Below, piece after piece: positions 24,948 through 33,977 of a DNA stretch of 64,000 nucleotides; the stretch's first letter is position 1; the number at the start of each line of letters is the position of its first letter. The notes beneath the pieces are model-generated. The model did not search any database. It was given only the letters and a program-made list of their open reading frames with translations, and had not been told where the DNA came from. The stretch spans positions 186,001 through 250,000 of the forward strand of contig CAWGHZ010000005.1 of the NCBI GenBank assembly GCA_963822575.1. The letters run 5' to 3'. The position numbers and the translations under genes are program-made. Origin of the DNA: CAWGHZ01 sp963822575 (GTDB lineage: Bacteria; Pseudomonadota; Alphaproteobacteria; MPNO01; DASWLB01).

Positions 24948-25764
24948 CTACCGTCCCGCCGGCAGGGGCTGCTGGGTCACCGGCCCGGCCTCGGGCGAGC
25001 GGCCGAGCGTCTCCGGCTGGACGCCCGACGGCGTCGGGGCTGGCGCCGGCTGGGACGCGGCGGGTTGGGCCGTGCCGGGCACGCGGACGATCTCGAGTGC
25101 CTTGCGCAGCCCGTCGGCATTCGGATTGTTGACCGCGCTGTTGAGCACGATGTCGTGCGAGCTGATCGCCCTTCCGTAATAGTCGCGGTTCCAGTCGCTC
25201 ATCGGCTGCATGAAGGCCCCGTTGAACGACACGCCGGCGAACGCGCCGCGAGTTCAGCGCGTAGGAATAGATATCGGCCCCGGCCGCGATGGTGGTCGCG
25301 CCCTCGACGCCGGCGCCTTCCGGCCCGACCGCGATCGAGGCGTCGGCGCCCAGCTTGACCTTGCCCGAGAGCACGGCGTCGAGGCCCGACTGGGTCATCA
25401 CCACGAACATGACCTGCGAATCCTGCACGCCGATCTGCGCGCCGAACGACGCCGACCAGACGCGGTAGAAGGCGGGCGGGCTCCATGTTCCGTCGGGGCG
25501 GCGGGCGAGCAGCACGCCGTCGCCGCCGGAGCCGCCGATGATGAACCCGGCCTTGAGCAGGCTGGGCACAACCAGGACCGCCTTGGCCCGGCGCATCCAG
25601 CTTTTCAGCGTGGGCAGCTCCGGGCTGCCCAGCATCTTCTCGACCGTCCACTGCGCCTTGGTGACGACCTCCTGCTGTTCGCTCGCCGCCCGCGCCGCCG
25701 GCACGGAAGCGGCCAGCGTCAGCACCAGCGCACCTGCCAGCGCTGTCAGGATTCTCGCACGCAT
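24948..25764 (-). pseudogene. Ysc84/SYLF-family secreted lipid-binding protein, frameshifted
   Basis: The N-terminus from ATG 25764 is a signal peptide (LTALAGALVLTLAASVPA), followed by a SYLF/Ysc84 domain (KAVLVVPSLLKAGFIIGGSG, FVVMTQSGLDAVLSGKVKLG). The frame leaves the family after ADIYSYALNSR near 25250. Reading with one added base there gives GAFAGVSFNGAFMQPMSDWN and an intact tail to TAG at 24948-24950. A single lost base in the CGCGGCGC run (25247-25256) would account for it. Intact homologues bind phosphoinositides or lipids at membranes. Whether this is decay or sequencing error cannot be decided here. Confidence 0.8.
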
Positions 25765-25847
25765 GACCCCTCCCCTTCGATGGGTATTAACCCTAGATGG
25801 CGTGGCCGGGCGGGCCGCCGCAAGGGGCATTCCGGTGGCCCGGCGAA

Positions 25848-26708
25848 TCACTCGCCCATCTGCAGGAGCGCACCGCGCCGCCTGGCGCCGCGGAAGACCG
25901 CAAGGAACACCGCGATCGAGGCCAGCACGTAGCCGCCATTGAGCGCCAGCGCGGTCCACAGGTGCCCGTAGGGGATGGTGTGGTCGATCAGGACGGCGCG
26001 CATCCCCTCGAACACGTGCGCCGAGGGCAGCGCCCACGCCACCGGCTGCAGCCAGTGCGGCAGGATCGCGATCGGGTAGTAGACGCCCGAGATCGGCTGG
26101 AGCAGGAAGATCGCGGCCCAGGCCAGGCTCTCCGCCCCCATGCCGTAGCGCAGGACCATGCCGGAGACGGCGAGCCCCACGGCCGTGCCGAAGATCAGGA
26201 GGTTGGCGAAGAACGCCGCCAGCGCCCAGCCCATCGAGAACACCGAGAAATGGTAGATCGGGATGGCGAGGAGCGCCGCCGGCACGATGCCGATCACGGT
26301 GCGGATCAGGCTGATGGTGACGAGCGCCACCGCCCACTCCCACGCGCGCAGCGGCGAGGCGAAGAGCTGGGCGAGGTTGCGCGACCACATCTCCTCGAGG
26401 AAGGAGAGCGCGATGCCGATATTGCCGCGGAACATCACGTCCCACAGCAGCACGCCCGAGATCAGCACGCCGGCCGCATTGGCGAAGAAGCTCGACTTGG
26501 TCAGCAGGAATTGGGTGAGAAGCCCCCACATCAGCATCTGCATGGTCGGCCAGTAGGCGAGCTCGATCACCCGCGGCGGCGAGCCGCGCAGGATGTAGAG
26601 GTAGCGCAGCACCATCGCCCGGATGCGCCGCGCCGAAAGCGCCGCCCCCGGCGCGTCGGACCTTGCGTGCGGCGCCGCGGCCGCACGGGCCTCGATCCGC
26701 GTGCTCAT
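25848..26708 (-). CDS. ABC-2 type transporter permease
   Basis: A 286-residue membrane protein with about six hydrophobic segments and the ABC-2 pattern (LLWDVMFRGNIGIALSFLEE, FLLQPISGVYYPIAILPHWL). It pairs with the ATPase encoded just upstream, overlapping it by 4 bases (ATGA at 26705-26708). Such pairs export drugs, polysaccharides or lipids. The N-terminal 35 residues are cytoplasmic and Ala/Arg rich. Confidence 0.9.
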   Translation of the reverse strand: MSTRIEARAAAAPHARSDAPGAALSARRIRAMVLRYLYILRGSPPRVIELAYWPTMQMLMWGLLTQFLLTKSSFFANAAGVLISGVLLWDVMFRGNIGIALSFLEEMWSRNLAQLFASPLRAWEWAVALVTISLIRTVIGIVPAALLAIPIYHFSVFSMGWALAAFFANLLIFGTAVGLAVSGMVLRYGMGAESLAWAAIFLLQPISGVYYPIAILPHWLQPVAWALPSAHVFEGMRAVLIDHTIPYGHLWTALALNGGYVLASIAVFLAVFRGARRRGALLQMGE

Positions 26709-27451
26709 TGCGCGGCGCTCGGCAGATCGTCGCCGCGCGCGATGTCGAGGAACACCTCCTCGAGGTTCGCGCGGCCGTAGCGGGCGACGAGGCTCGCCGG
26801 CCCGCCCTGGTCGACGATGCGCCCGCGCTTCATCATGATCGCGTGGGTGCACATGCGCTCGACCTCGAACATGTTGTGCGAAGCGAGCAGCAGCGTCGCG
26901 CCCGCACGCCGTCCGTAATCGGCGAGATAGCCGCGCACCCAGTCGGCCGTGTCGGGATCGAGCGAGGCCGTCGGCTCGTCCAAAAGAAGCAACTCGGGCG
27001 CATTCAACAGCGACTTGGCGAGCGCGACGCGGGTGCGCTGGCCGGCCGAAAGCTGGCCGACCGGTCGGTCGAGGAATTCGGCGATGTCGAGCTCCTCGGC
27101 GATGCCGAGGATGCGCTTCCTTATGCCGGTGAGGCCGTAGAGCTCGGCATAGACGGTGAGGTTCTCGCGCGCGGTGAGGCGCTTGGGCAGGTCGACATAG
27201 GGCGAGGAGAAATTCATGCGCGGCAAGGCGCGGTAGCGGTGGCGCAGCATGTCCTCGCCCAGCACGGTGATCGAGCCGGCCGTCGGCAGCAGGAGCCCCA
27301 GGATCATCGCGATGGTGGTGGTCTTGCCGGCGCCGTTGCCGCCGAGGAGCGCCACGATCTCGCCCCCCGGCACGACGAAATCCAGCGAATCGACGGCCGT
27401 CACCGTGCCGAACCGCTTGGTCAGCCCCTTCGCCTCGACCGCCGCCCGCAT
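26705..27451 (-). CDS. ABC transporter ATP-binding protein (exporter type)
   Basis: A 248-residue ATPase: Walker A GGNGAGKTTT, Q-loop region, signature LSAGQRTRVALAK (LSAGQ rather than LSGGQ), Walker B LLLLDEPTASLDPD and switch His in ASHN. The DrrA/NodI style and an adjacent ABC-2 permease indicate an exporter. ATG 27451 is preferred; an in-frame TTG at 27481 would add ten residues. Both genes of the pair are present, so the transporter is complete. Confidence 0.92.
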   Translation of the reverse strand: MRAAVEAKGLTKRFGTVTAVDSLDFVVPGGEIVALLGGNGAGKTTTIAMILGLLLPTAGSITVLGEDMLRHRYRALPRMNFSSPYVDLPKRLTARENLTVYAELYGLTGIRKRILGIAEELDIAEFLDRPVGQLSAGQRTRVALAKSLLNAPELLLLDEPTASLDPDTADWVRGYLADYGRRAGATLLLASHNMFEVERMCTHAIMMKRGRIVDQGGPASLVARYGRANLEEVFLDIARGDDLPSAAQ

Positions 27452-27491
27452 CGGCCCAATATGGGGCGACGCGGCCGCCAAAGCCAGAGGC

Positions 27492-28607
27492 CTACTCCGC
27501 GTTCTCGAACTCGGTATCGAGCTTCTTCTGCGCGGCGGGCGGGGGCGCGCGGCCCTTCAGCAGCTCGACCGCGCGGTCCTGGTAATAGGCGCTGCGCACC
27601 GCAGCGTAATAGTCGAGCGATCCGGTGCGCAGCTTGTCCAGGGGTTCGATCAGCGTCTCGCGCTTGGTGACGATGCGCCCGCCCAGCAATTCGAGGTTGG
27701 TGTCGTTGTCGAGGATATAGGTGAACGGGTGGAGGAAGATGTCGGCGACGGTGCCGATCCCGTCGCGCACGGTCGAGGGGCCGAGCAGCGGCACCACGAC
27801 GTAGGGGCCGGGCCCGACGCCGTAATGGTAGAGCGTCTGGCCGAAATCGGCCGGGTGGTCGGGCAGCCCCATGCGCGCGGCGACGTCGAACAGCCCGGCC
27901 GCCCCGAGGGTGGAGTTGATGGTGAAGCGCAGGAGGGTCGCGCTGGCGCCCTCGACATCGAGCTGGAGGACGTCGTTGGCGAAGCGCACCGGCGCCGCGA
28001 CGTTGCGGAACCCGTTGTTCACCGCGGTCTTGAGCGGCGCCGGCATCACCTCGCCATAGACCCAGGCGATGGGGCGCAGCAGGAAGCGGTCGAACACGTC
28101 GTTGACGGCGAAGATCGCGCGGTTCAGATCCTCCAGCGGATCGTCGATCTCCTCCACCGCGCCGCCGCTTGCCGCCGCGGGACTGGCGCGGACCGGCACC
28201 GGCGCGGGCCGCGTCGCGACCGGCACGGCGGGAGGCGGGGCCGGCGCGGTGGCGAGATAGGGGAATGCGCGCTGCGCGTCGCGGGCGAGGTCGGGGGCGA
28301 GGTCGGGCGTGGCCTGGCCGGCGGCGGCGACGATCTCGCCCGCCTGCGTCGGGTGCTGCGCGACGGAGGCGATCACCGCCGCATCCATCAGGTTGAGCGC
28401 CTGGCTGCGCGCCTCGTCCTGCATCATGCGGGCGAGGGCGGGATCGCCGGTTTGCGCGGCGCGCTGGGCGGCGATGCGCGCCGCCTCCTGCCCCTCGCGC
28501 GCGGCCTCGGCGATCCGGTCCGCGACCTCCGCCGGCAGCGCCGCCCGCGCCTCGGCCGGCAGGAGCACGAGGACGAATAGCGCGACGGCGAGGCGGGGCG
28601 CGGTCAT
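27492..28607 (-). CDS. mlaA: MlaA/VacJ-family outer membrane lipid asymmetry protein with an N-terminal extension
   Basis: A 371-residue protein. A signal peptide (VALFVLVLLPAEARA) is followed by about 120 Ala-rich residues that are not part of MlaA, then the MlaA domain: DDPLEDLNRAIFAVND, NNGFRNVAAPVRFANDVLQL, TLYHYGVGPGPYVVVPLLGP and VRDGIGTVADIF. MlaA removes misplaced phospholipids from the outer leaflet. No lipobox Cys is seen, unlike Escherichia coli MlaA. ATG 28607 overlaps the stop of the Sel1 gene by 4 bases. Operon order: mlaC-like, Sel1, mlaA. Confidence 0.88.
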   Translation of the reverse strand: MTAPRLAVALFVLVLLPAEARAALPAEVADRIAEAAREGQEAARIAAQRAAQTGDPALARMMQDEARSQALNLMDAAVIASVAQHPTQAGEIVAAAGQATPDLAPDLARDAQRAFPYLATAPAPPPAVPVATRPAPVPVRASPAAASGGAVEEIDDPLEDLNRAIFAVNDVFDRFLLRPIAWVYGEVMPAPLKTAVNNGFRNVAAPVRFANDVLQLDVEGASATLLRFTINSTLGAAGLFDVAARMGLPDHPADFGQTLYHYGVGPGPYVVVPLLGPSTVRDGIGTVADIFLHPFTYILDNDTNLELLGGRIVTKRETLIEPLDKLRTGSLDYYAAVRSAYYQDRAVELLKGRAPPPAAQKKLDTEFENAE

Positions 28608-29413
28608 TTGGCGGCGGGATGCCAGGCCTTGGCCATCGCTTCGGCGCGGGCGACGGCGTCGGCGCTCATCTTCGCGGCGAGGGCGGCCTTTTCCTTGACC
28701 GCGCGGTCGAGCCCCTGCCTCGCCGCGAGCACGGTCCAGGAGAGCGCCTGCACCATGTCGCGCGCCACCCCCTCGCCCTTGGCGTAGCGCATCGCCAGGG
28801 CGTATTGCGCCTGGGCATAGCCGCGCTCGGCCGCGCGGCGGAACCAGTCGGCGGCTTTGGCGAGGTCCTTCGCCGCGCCGCGCCCGTCGCGATACATCTT
28901 GCCGAGATTGTAGGCGGCGCGCACGTCGCCCTGTTCGGCCGCCTTGGCGATCCATTCGAGCGCCGTGCGGTCGTCGTGGGCGACGCCGAGACCGTACATG
29001 TACATCTTGCCCAGCGTGTATTGCGACCGGGCGAGCCCGTGGTCCGCGGCCTTGCGGAGCCAGTCGACCGCCTGGGCGTAATCCTGGGTGACGCCGTCGC
29101 CGCCGATCAGGCTTGTGGCGACGTTGTGCTCGGCCGCGGCGAAGCCCTGCGCCGCCGCCTGGCGCCACAGCGCGACCGCCCGAGCCGCGTTGCGCGCCAC
29201 GCCCTTGCCCTGGTCGTAGAGGATGCCGAGATTGTATTCGGCGCGCGCGTCGCCCTTGGCGGCAAGCGGCGTCCATTCCTTGAGCGCGGCGGCGAAATCG
29301 CCCTTCTGGTAGGCCTGCCAGCCGGCGTCGAAATCGGCGCGGGCGGGCGTTCCCAGCGCCAGGACCAGAGCCGCCGCCGCCACCGCCAGAACCGTCGATC
29401 CCCGTCGCGCCAT
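28604..29413 (-). CDS. Secreted Sel1-repeat protein
   Basis: A 269-residue protein with a signal peptide (VLAVAAAALVLALGTPARA) and five to six Sel1/TPR-like repeats of 36 residues, each with the A-x-x-x-L-G-x-x-Y-x-x-G pattern (EYNLGILYDQGKGVARN, QYTLGKMYMYGLGVAHDD, AYNLGKMYRDGRGAAKD). Sel1 proteins act as scaffolds for protein interactions. Its position between mlaC and mlaA genes, with a 4-bp overlap, suggests a role in the envelope lipid pathway. ATG 29413 has AGGGGG upstream. Confidence 0.88.
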   Translation of the reverse strand: MARRGSTVLAVAAAALVLALGTPARADFDAGWQAYQKGDFAAALKEWTPLAAKGDARAEYNLGILYDQGKGVARNAARAVALWRQAAAQGFAAAEHNVATSLIGGDGVTQDYAQAVDWLRKAADHGLARSQYTLGKMYMYGLGVAHDDRTALEWIAKAAEQGDVRAAYNLGKMYRDGRGAAKDLAKAADWFRRAAERGYAQAQYALAMRYAKGEGVARDMVQALSWTVLAARQGLDRAVKEKAALAAKMSADAVARAEAMAKAWHPAAK

Positions 29414-29421
29414 GGTGCCCC

Positions 29422-30093
29422 CTATCGTGCCGCCGGCATCTTGTCGGTGCGCATGCGCAAGAGCTCGATCAGCCCGTCGACGTTGCGGCGCTGCACGACC
29501 GAGGCGAACTCGTCGCGCTGGGTGACCGCCATCGACACGCCCGCGACCGCCACGTCGATGATGCGCGGCGGGCCGTCGACCAGCCGCACGCGCCACGCGG
29601 CCTCGACCGGCGGGCCGGAGGGCCGCTCGATCCGCGTGTTGACCACCACGTCCTTGGCGCCCGCCGGCCGTTCGGAGACGATGCTGAGCGTCTCCCCGGC
29701 GTAGCCGCCGAGCCGGGCGGAATAGACCTGCAGCACGTATTCGGTGAAGGCCTGGAGGTAGTCGCTGCGCTGCTCCGGCGTCGCGACGCGCCAATAGCGG
29801 CCGAGCACGAAGCGGCCGATGAAGGCCATGTCGAAGCCGCGCGCGAGAAGCCCGCGGAAGCGCGCCTCGCGCACCTCGAGCGTGCTGCCCGGCGCCTGGA
29901 GGACGCGGATCGCCTCGTCGCCCAGCGATTTCACGAAGGCCGACGCCGTGCCCGGCGCGGCCGCGGCGGCCCAGGGCGGCGAGAGCGCGATCGCCAGCAC
30001 GCAGGCGGCGAGGATCGGGCGGACGGCGGCGGCGAAGCGCATCGGCGAACGTTCGGAGCTTCCGCCCCGGCCCCCCCGGAACGGCCGCGCCAT
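29422..30093 (-). CDS. MlaC-family periplasmic phospholipid carrier
   Basis: A 223-residue member of the Ttg2D/MlaC family (PF05494): FRGLLARGFDMAFIGRFVLG, RYWRVATPEQRSDYLQAFTE, and the end DEFASVVQRRNVDGLIELL. A hydrophobic signal region (AAVRPILAACVLAIALSPPW) follows residue 20; an internal ATG at 30042 just before it is an equally possible start. MlaC carries phospholipids between the outer membrane MlaA and an inner membrane ABC transporter; that MlaBDEF complex is not in the window. It lies 8 bases upstream of the Sel1 gene. Confidence 0.88.
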   Translation of the reverse strand: MARPFRGGRGGSSERSPMRFAAAVRPILAACVLAIALSPPWAAAAAPGTASAFVKSLGDEAIRVLQAPGSTLEVREARFRGLLARGFDMAFIGRFVLGRYWRVATPEQRSDYLQAFTEYVLQVYSARLGGYAGETLSIVSERPAGAKDVVVNTRIERPSGPPVEAAWRVRLVDGPPRIIDVAVAGVSMAVTQRDEFASVVQRRNVDGLIELLRMRTDKMPAAR

Positions 30094-30210
30094 GTTTCCA
30101 CCATCGTTGCCGACTTATCAATGGCGATTTCGGAAACGACGATTTGGCGCGCCTGATTTTGCCGAGTGCTCTAGACTGCCGCGACGCACGACGGATCGGG
30201 AGACGCGCAC

Positions 30211-31299
30211 GTGAAATTCGCCCATTTCGCCCATGTCTGGGGCAAGCCCGGCATGACGCCTTCCCAGCGCTACGCCCAGCTCTGGCGCGAGCTCATGCTC
30301 TGCGACGAGCTCGGCTACGATTACGGGTTCTGCGTCGAGCACCATTTCCGCCCGGACGAGAGCTGGATGTCGGCGCCGAGCCTCTATGCCGTGGGCGCCG
30401 GCGCGCGGACCAAGCGCATCCGGCTCGGCGGCATGGGCCATATCGTGCCGCTCAACGATCCGCTGCGCCTCGCCGAGGAGATCGCGCTCTGCGACCAGAT
30501 GCTGGAGGGCCGGCTCGAGGTCGGGCTCGTGCCCGGCATCACCCCATTCTACTTCCCGCCCTTCAAAGCCGACTACGAGACGCGGCGCGAGCGCACGCTC
30601 GAATATGTCGGCTTCCTGCGCGCCGCCTATACCGACGCGCCGAACTTCTCGTTCCACGGCAAGTTCCACGACTATGCGGACGTGAAGCTTGCCGTGAACC
30701 CGGTGCAGCGCCCGACGCCGCCCTTGTGGATCGAGACGCGCGATACGCCGACCCTGAAATTCTGCGCCGAAAACGGCATCAACACCGGCTACTTCCTGGT
30801 CTATCCGCGCGCCGAGGCGGCGCCGAAATACCGCGAATATTTGAAGCAGTGGTCGGCGGCCGGCTGGAAGACCAAGCCGAACATCGCGTACTCGACCGTC
30901 GTCTATGTCGACAAGACCGACAAGAAGGCGCTCGACACCGCGCTTGCCCACGCCGGACGGGCCTATGCCGGATTCTTCCCGCAGGTCGGCACCGAGGAGG
31001 AGCGGCGCAAGTACCAGCTGGCCCACGCGGACCTGTTCGTGAAGCGCGGCGAACCCGGCGCGGCGGAGATCATGCGGAACCTGCTCGATCCCGACTACCT
31101 CCTGTCGAACGATTTGATCCTGATCGGCTCGCCCGACACGGTGGCCGAGAAGCTCAAGGCGTACGCGACCGACGGCATGTTCAACACGTTCTTCGGCGAA
31201 TACAATTTCGGCAATCTCGCCGAGGACGACCTGATGCGCTCGCTCCGCCTGTTCGGCGAGGCGGTGATCCCGGCGCTGCGCGACTGGCAGCCGTACTGA
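30211..31299 (+). CDS. LLM-class flavin-dependent oxidoreductase
   Basis: A 362-residue bacterial-luciferase-like monooxygenase: FCVEHHFRPDESWM, MGHIVPLNDPLRLAEEIALC, PTPPLWIETRDTP, and the C-terminal IGSPDTVAEKLKAYA. The family uses reduced flavin to oxidise small organic compounds. The start is GTG at 30211 with CGGGAG upstream. It is divergent from mlaC and converges with a membrane-protein gene 7 bases away. The substrate is not recognisable. Confidence 0.88.
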   Translation: MKFAHFAHVWGKPGMTPSQRYAQLWRELMLCDELGYDYGFCVEHHFRPDESWMSAPSLYAVGAGARTKRIRLGGMGHIVPLNDPLRLAEEIALCDQMLEGRLEVGLVPGITPFYFPPFKADYETRRERTLEYVGFLRAAYTDAPNFSFHGKFHDYADVKLAVNPVQRPTPPLWIETRDTPTLKFCAENGINTGYFLVYPRAEAAPKYREYLKQWSAAGWKTKPNIAYSTVVYVDKTDKKALDTALAHAGRAYAGFFPQVGTEEERRKYQLAHADLFVKRGEPGAAEIMRNLLDPDYLLSNDLILIGSPDTVAEKLKAYATDGMFNTFFGEYNFGNLAEDDLMRSLRLFGEAVIPALRDWQPY

Positions 31300-31306
31300 G
31301 GCCGCC

Positions 31307-31891
31307 CTACAGCATCGCGCGAACGACGGCGTTGACGGCGAGGCTCAAGGCGATGTCGAGCGCGACGACGCCCGCCGCGCCGGCGGCCGACAGGATCAGC
31401 CCGACCCGGGCGATGAACCAGCCATAGACCGCGAGGGCGAGATGGGCGGCGAGGCTCGCCCCGAGCGCCAAGCCGCTCGGCAGGATTCCCGTCGCGATCA
31501 CCGCGGTGACGAACAGATAGAGCGTCACCTGCAGCACGGTCGCCCAGTTCGTCGCCGAGATGTAGCGGAAATAGCGGTCCTGCCGGCCGATCGCCTCGCA
31601 CAGATAGAACATGACCACCGGGAACGCCGTCCAGCCGATGACGTAGGCGATGGATTCGACCAGGAACACGCGGAGCGGCCCGGAATGGATCGTCGCGCCT
31701 GAGAGGTCGAAGGCGAGCAGCAGCAAATAGGGCGGCGCGACGAGCACGGCCGCCCAGAACGAGCGCCAGAACCCTTCGACGGTGTCGTCGAAGAAGTCGA
31801 TGCCGTGCGGATCGCCCTTGGCGAGGCGCGTGGCGCCGTAAAGCGCGACGGTCACGTCGCGCGTCGTGATCGCGGGAAGCGGCCCGCTCAT
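31307..31891 (-). CDS. Hypothetical integral membrane protein behind dapE
   Basis: A 194-residue protein with about five hydrophobic segments (FWAAVLVAPPYLLLLAF, YVIGWTAFPVVMFYLC, VLQVTLYLFVTAVIATG, GWFIARVGLILSAAGAAG, VVALDIALSLAVNAVV). I recognise no functional motif; proteins of this sort next to dapDE are common in alphaproteobacteria but uncharacterised. ATG 31891 overlaps the dapE stop by 4 bases, so it is co-translated with dapE. Confidence 0.8.
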   Translation of the reverse strand: MSGPLPAITTRDVTVALYGATRLAKGDPHGIDFFDDTVEGFWRSFWAAVLVAPPYLLLLAFDLSGATIHSGPLRVFLVESIAYVIGWTAFPVVMFYLCEAIGRQDRYFRYISATNWATVLQVTLYLFVTAVIATGILPSGLALGASLAAHLALAVYGWFIARVGLILSAAGAAGVVALDIALSLAVNAVVRAML

Positions 31892-33048
31892 CGCGCGAAG
31901 AACCCGTCGAGCACGGCCTCGTACACGTCGGCGAGCGCGTCGAGGTCGGCGACGGCGACACACTCGTCGATCTTGTGCATGGTGCGGCTCAGAAGGCCGA
32001 ACTCCGCCACCGGGCAAAGCGCGCGGATGTAGCGCGCGTCCGACGTGCCGCCGGTGGTCGAAAGGTCGGGCGTGACGCCGAGCGTGCGCCGGATGGCGCC
32101 GGCCAGCACCTCCGACATCTTGCCGGGGGGCGTGAGGAACGCCTCGCCCGGCACCGTCACCTTCAGCTCGTAGGCGCCTGGACCGGCCACCTGGTCGAGC
32201 TCGCGGTGGAGCCACGCATCGAGGCTCTTCCCGGTGTGCAGCTCGTTGAACCTGATGTTGAACGCGGCACGCGCCTCGGCGGGAATCACGTTGGTCGCGG
32301 GGTTGCCCACGTCGATGGTGGTGAGCTGCAGGTTGGACGGCTGGAACTGTTCCGTGCCGCGATCGAGCTCGGCGTCTGTGAGGCGCGCCAGCATCTTCAC
32401 GAGGCGCGGCAGCGGGTTGTCGGCAAGCTGCGGGTAGGCGGTGTGACCCTGCGTGCCCTTGACGGTGAGCCAGCCGTTGAGCGTGCCGCGCCGGCCGATC
32501 TTCACCATCTCGCCGAGCCGCTCGGGGTTCGTGGGCTCGCCCACCAGGCAGGCGTCGAGCGTTTCGCCCCGACCTTTCAGCCATTCGACCACGCGCACGG
32601 TGCCGTTGACCGCGGGCCCTTCCTCGTCGCCCGTGATCAGCAGGCTGATGGAGCCCTTGGGCCGGCCGCCGGACTTGGCAAGGTGGCGCGAAGCGGCGGC
32701 AATGAAGCAGGCGATCGCGCCCTTCATGTCGACCGCGCCGCGGCCGTAGAGCACGCCGTCCTCGACCTCGGCGCCGAACGGGTCGTGCGTCCAGCCCTTG
32801 GTGTCGCCTACCGGCACCACGTCGGTGTGGCCGGCGAAGCAGAAATGCGGCGCGTCCGTCCCGATGCGGGCGTAGAGATTGTCGATGTCGGGCATGCCCG
32901 GCGTCGAGAAGGTCAGCCGGTGGCACGCGAAGCCCAGCCCCTCGAGCGCCGCCTGGAGCGTCGCGAGCGCGCCCGCATCCTCGGGCGTCACCGACGCGCA
33001 GCTTATCAGCGCGCGGGCCAGCTCCAGAGGGTGTTCGGTCGCGGTCAA
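31888..33048 (-). CDS. dapE: DapE, succinyl-diaminopimelate desuccinylase
   Basis: A 386-residue M20-family zinc peptidase. FAGHTDVVPVGD carries the first metal His/Asp, YGRGAVDMKGAIA the bridging Asp, and LLITGDEEGPAVNGT the general-base Glu pair; SGRTSDARYI-like sequence (TTGGTSDARYIRALCP) fits the DapE substrate loop. It removes succinate to give LL-diaminopimelate for lysine and peptidoglycan synthesis. It overlaps dapD by 4 bases. Confidence 0.95.
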   Translation of the reverse strand: MTATEHPLELARALISCASVTPEDAGALATLQAALEGLGFACHRLTFSTPGMPDIDNLYARIGTDAPHFCFAGHTDVVPVGDTKGWTHDPFGAEVEDGVLYGRGAVDMKGAIACFIAAASRHLAKSGGRPKGSISLLITGDEEGPAVNGTVRVVEWLKGRGETLDACLVGEPTNPERLGEMVKIGRRGTLNGWLTVKGTQGHTAYPQLADNPLPRLVKMLARLTDAELDRGTEQFQPSNLQLTTIDVGNPATNVIPAEARAAFNIRFNELHTGKSLDAWLHRELDQVAGPGAYELKVTVPGEAFLTPPGKMSEVLAGAIRRTLGVTPDLSTTGGTSDARYIRALCPVAEFGLLSRTMHKIDECVAVADLDALADVYEAVLDGFFAR

Positions 33049-33902
33049 TCGCGCAGCAAATCGTTGATCGAGGTCTTCGACCGGGTCTGCTCGTCCACCC
33101 GTTTGACGATGACCGCGCAGTAGAGGCTTGGCCCCGGCGTGCCGTCGGCGAGCGGCTTGCCGGGGAGGCTGCCCGGCACCACAACGGAGAAGGCCGGCAC
33201 GCGCCCGCGGATCACCTGGCCGGTGGTGCGGTCGACGATCTTGGTCGAGGCGCCGAGATAGACGCCCATGGCGAGGACCGATCCGCGCTCGACGATCACG
33301 CCCTCGGCCACCTCCGACCGCGCGCCGATGAAGCAGTTGTCCTCGACGATCACCGGGTCGGCCTGCAATGGCTCCAGGACGCCGCCGATGCCGGCGCCGC
33401 CCGAGATGTGGCAGTTCTCACCGATCTGGGCGCAGCTTCCGACCGTCGCCCAGGTGTCGACCATCGTGTTCGCGCCGACGTGGGCGCCGACGTTCACGAA
33501 CGAGGGCATCAGCACCACGCCGGGCGCGATATAGGCCGACCGCCGCACGACGCAGGTGGGCACGGCGCGGAACCCGGCGGCGCGGAAGCGCGCATCGTCC
33601 CAGCCGGCGAACTTGGGCGCGATCTTGTCGAACCACGGGGTATCGCCGCGCACGGGATCGGTGGGCCCGCCGGGCATCGGCGCCATGTCGTAGAGCCGGA
33701 ACGAGAGCAGCACCGCCTTCTTCAGCCACTGGTTGACGCGCCAGCCGCCGTCGGCCTTTTCGGCGACGCGCAACTCACCCGAGTCGAGCCCGTCGAGCAC
33801 CGCCTCGACCGCCTCGCGCACCGCGCCCTTGGTCTTAGGCGAAACCGCCTGGCGATCCTCCCACGCCGCGTCGATCACCGCCTGCAGATTGCCCGTTTCC
33901 AT
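33045..33902 (-). CDS. dapD: DapD, tetrahydrodipicolinate N-succinyltransferase
   Basis: A 285-residue left-handed beta-helix acyltransferase with hexapeptide turns (VVLMPSFVNVGAHVGANTMV, GENCHISGGAGIGGVLEP, ARSEVAEGVIVERGSVLAMG) and the C-terminal LYCAVIVKRVDEQTRSKT typical of DapD. It transfers succinyl from succinyl-CoA to tetrahydrodipicolinate, the step before DapC and DapE. It is the first of three overlapping genes and lies 75 bases downstream of the HAD phosphatase gene. Confidence 0.96.
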   Translation of the reverse strand: METGNLQAVIDAAWEDRQAVSPKTKGAVREAVEAVLDGLDSGELRVAEKADGGWRVNQWLKKAVLLSFRLYDMAPMPGGPTDPVRGDTPWFDKIAPKFAGWDDARFRAAGFRAVPTCVVRRSAYIAPGVVLMPSFVNVGAHVGANTMVDTWATVGSCAQIGENCHISGGAGIGGVLEPLQADPVIVEDNCFIGARSEVAEGVIVERGSVLAMGVYLGASTKIVDRTTGQVIRGRVPAFSVVVPGSLPGKPLADGTPGPSLYCAVIVKRVDEQTRSKTSINDLLRD

Positions 33903-33977
33903 GCGCCGTCCCGTCCGTTATGTCTGCCGGACAATAATCGGCGGAGGTGGCGAACAACAAGTGCGGAGAGGGAGACT

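Noticed and set aside
22804..26529. A 1241-codon open minus-strand frame spanning several genes
   Set aside because: Only its two parts matching Ysc84 (N-terminal portion) and PhaR are coding; the rest is antisense to the PhaC-like gene or in the wrong frame of the ABC permease. High GC keeps such frames open.
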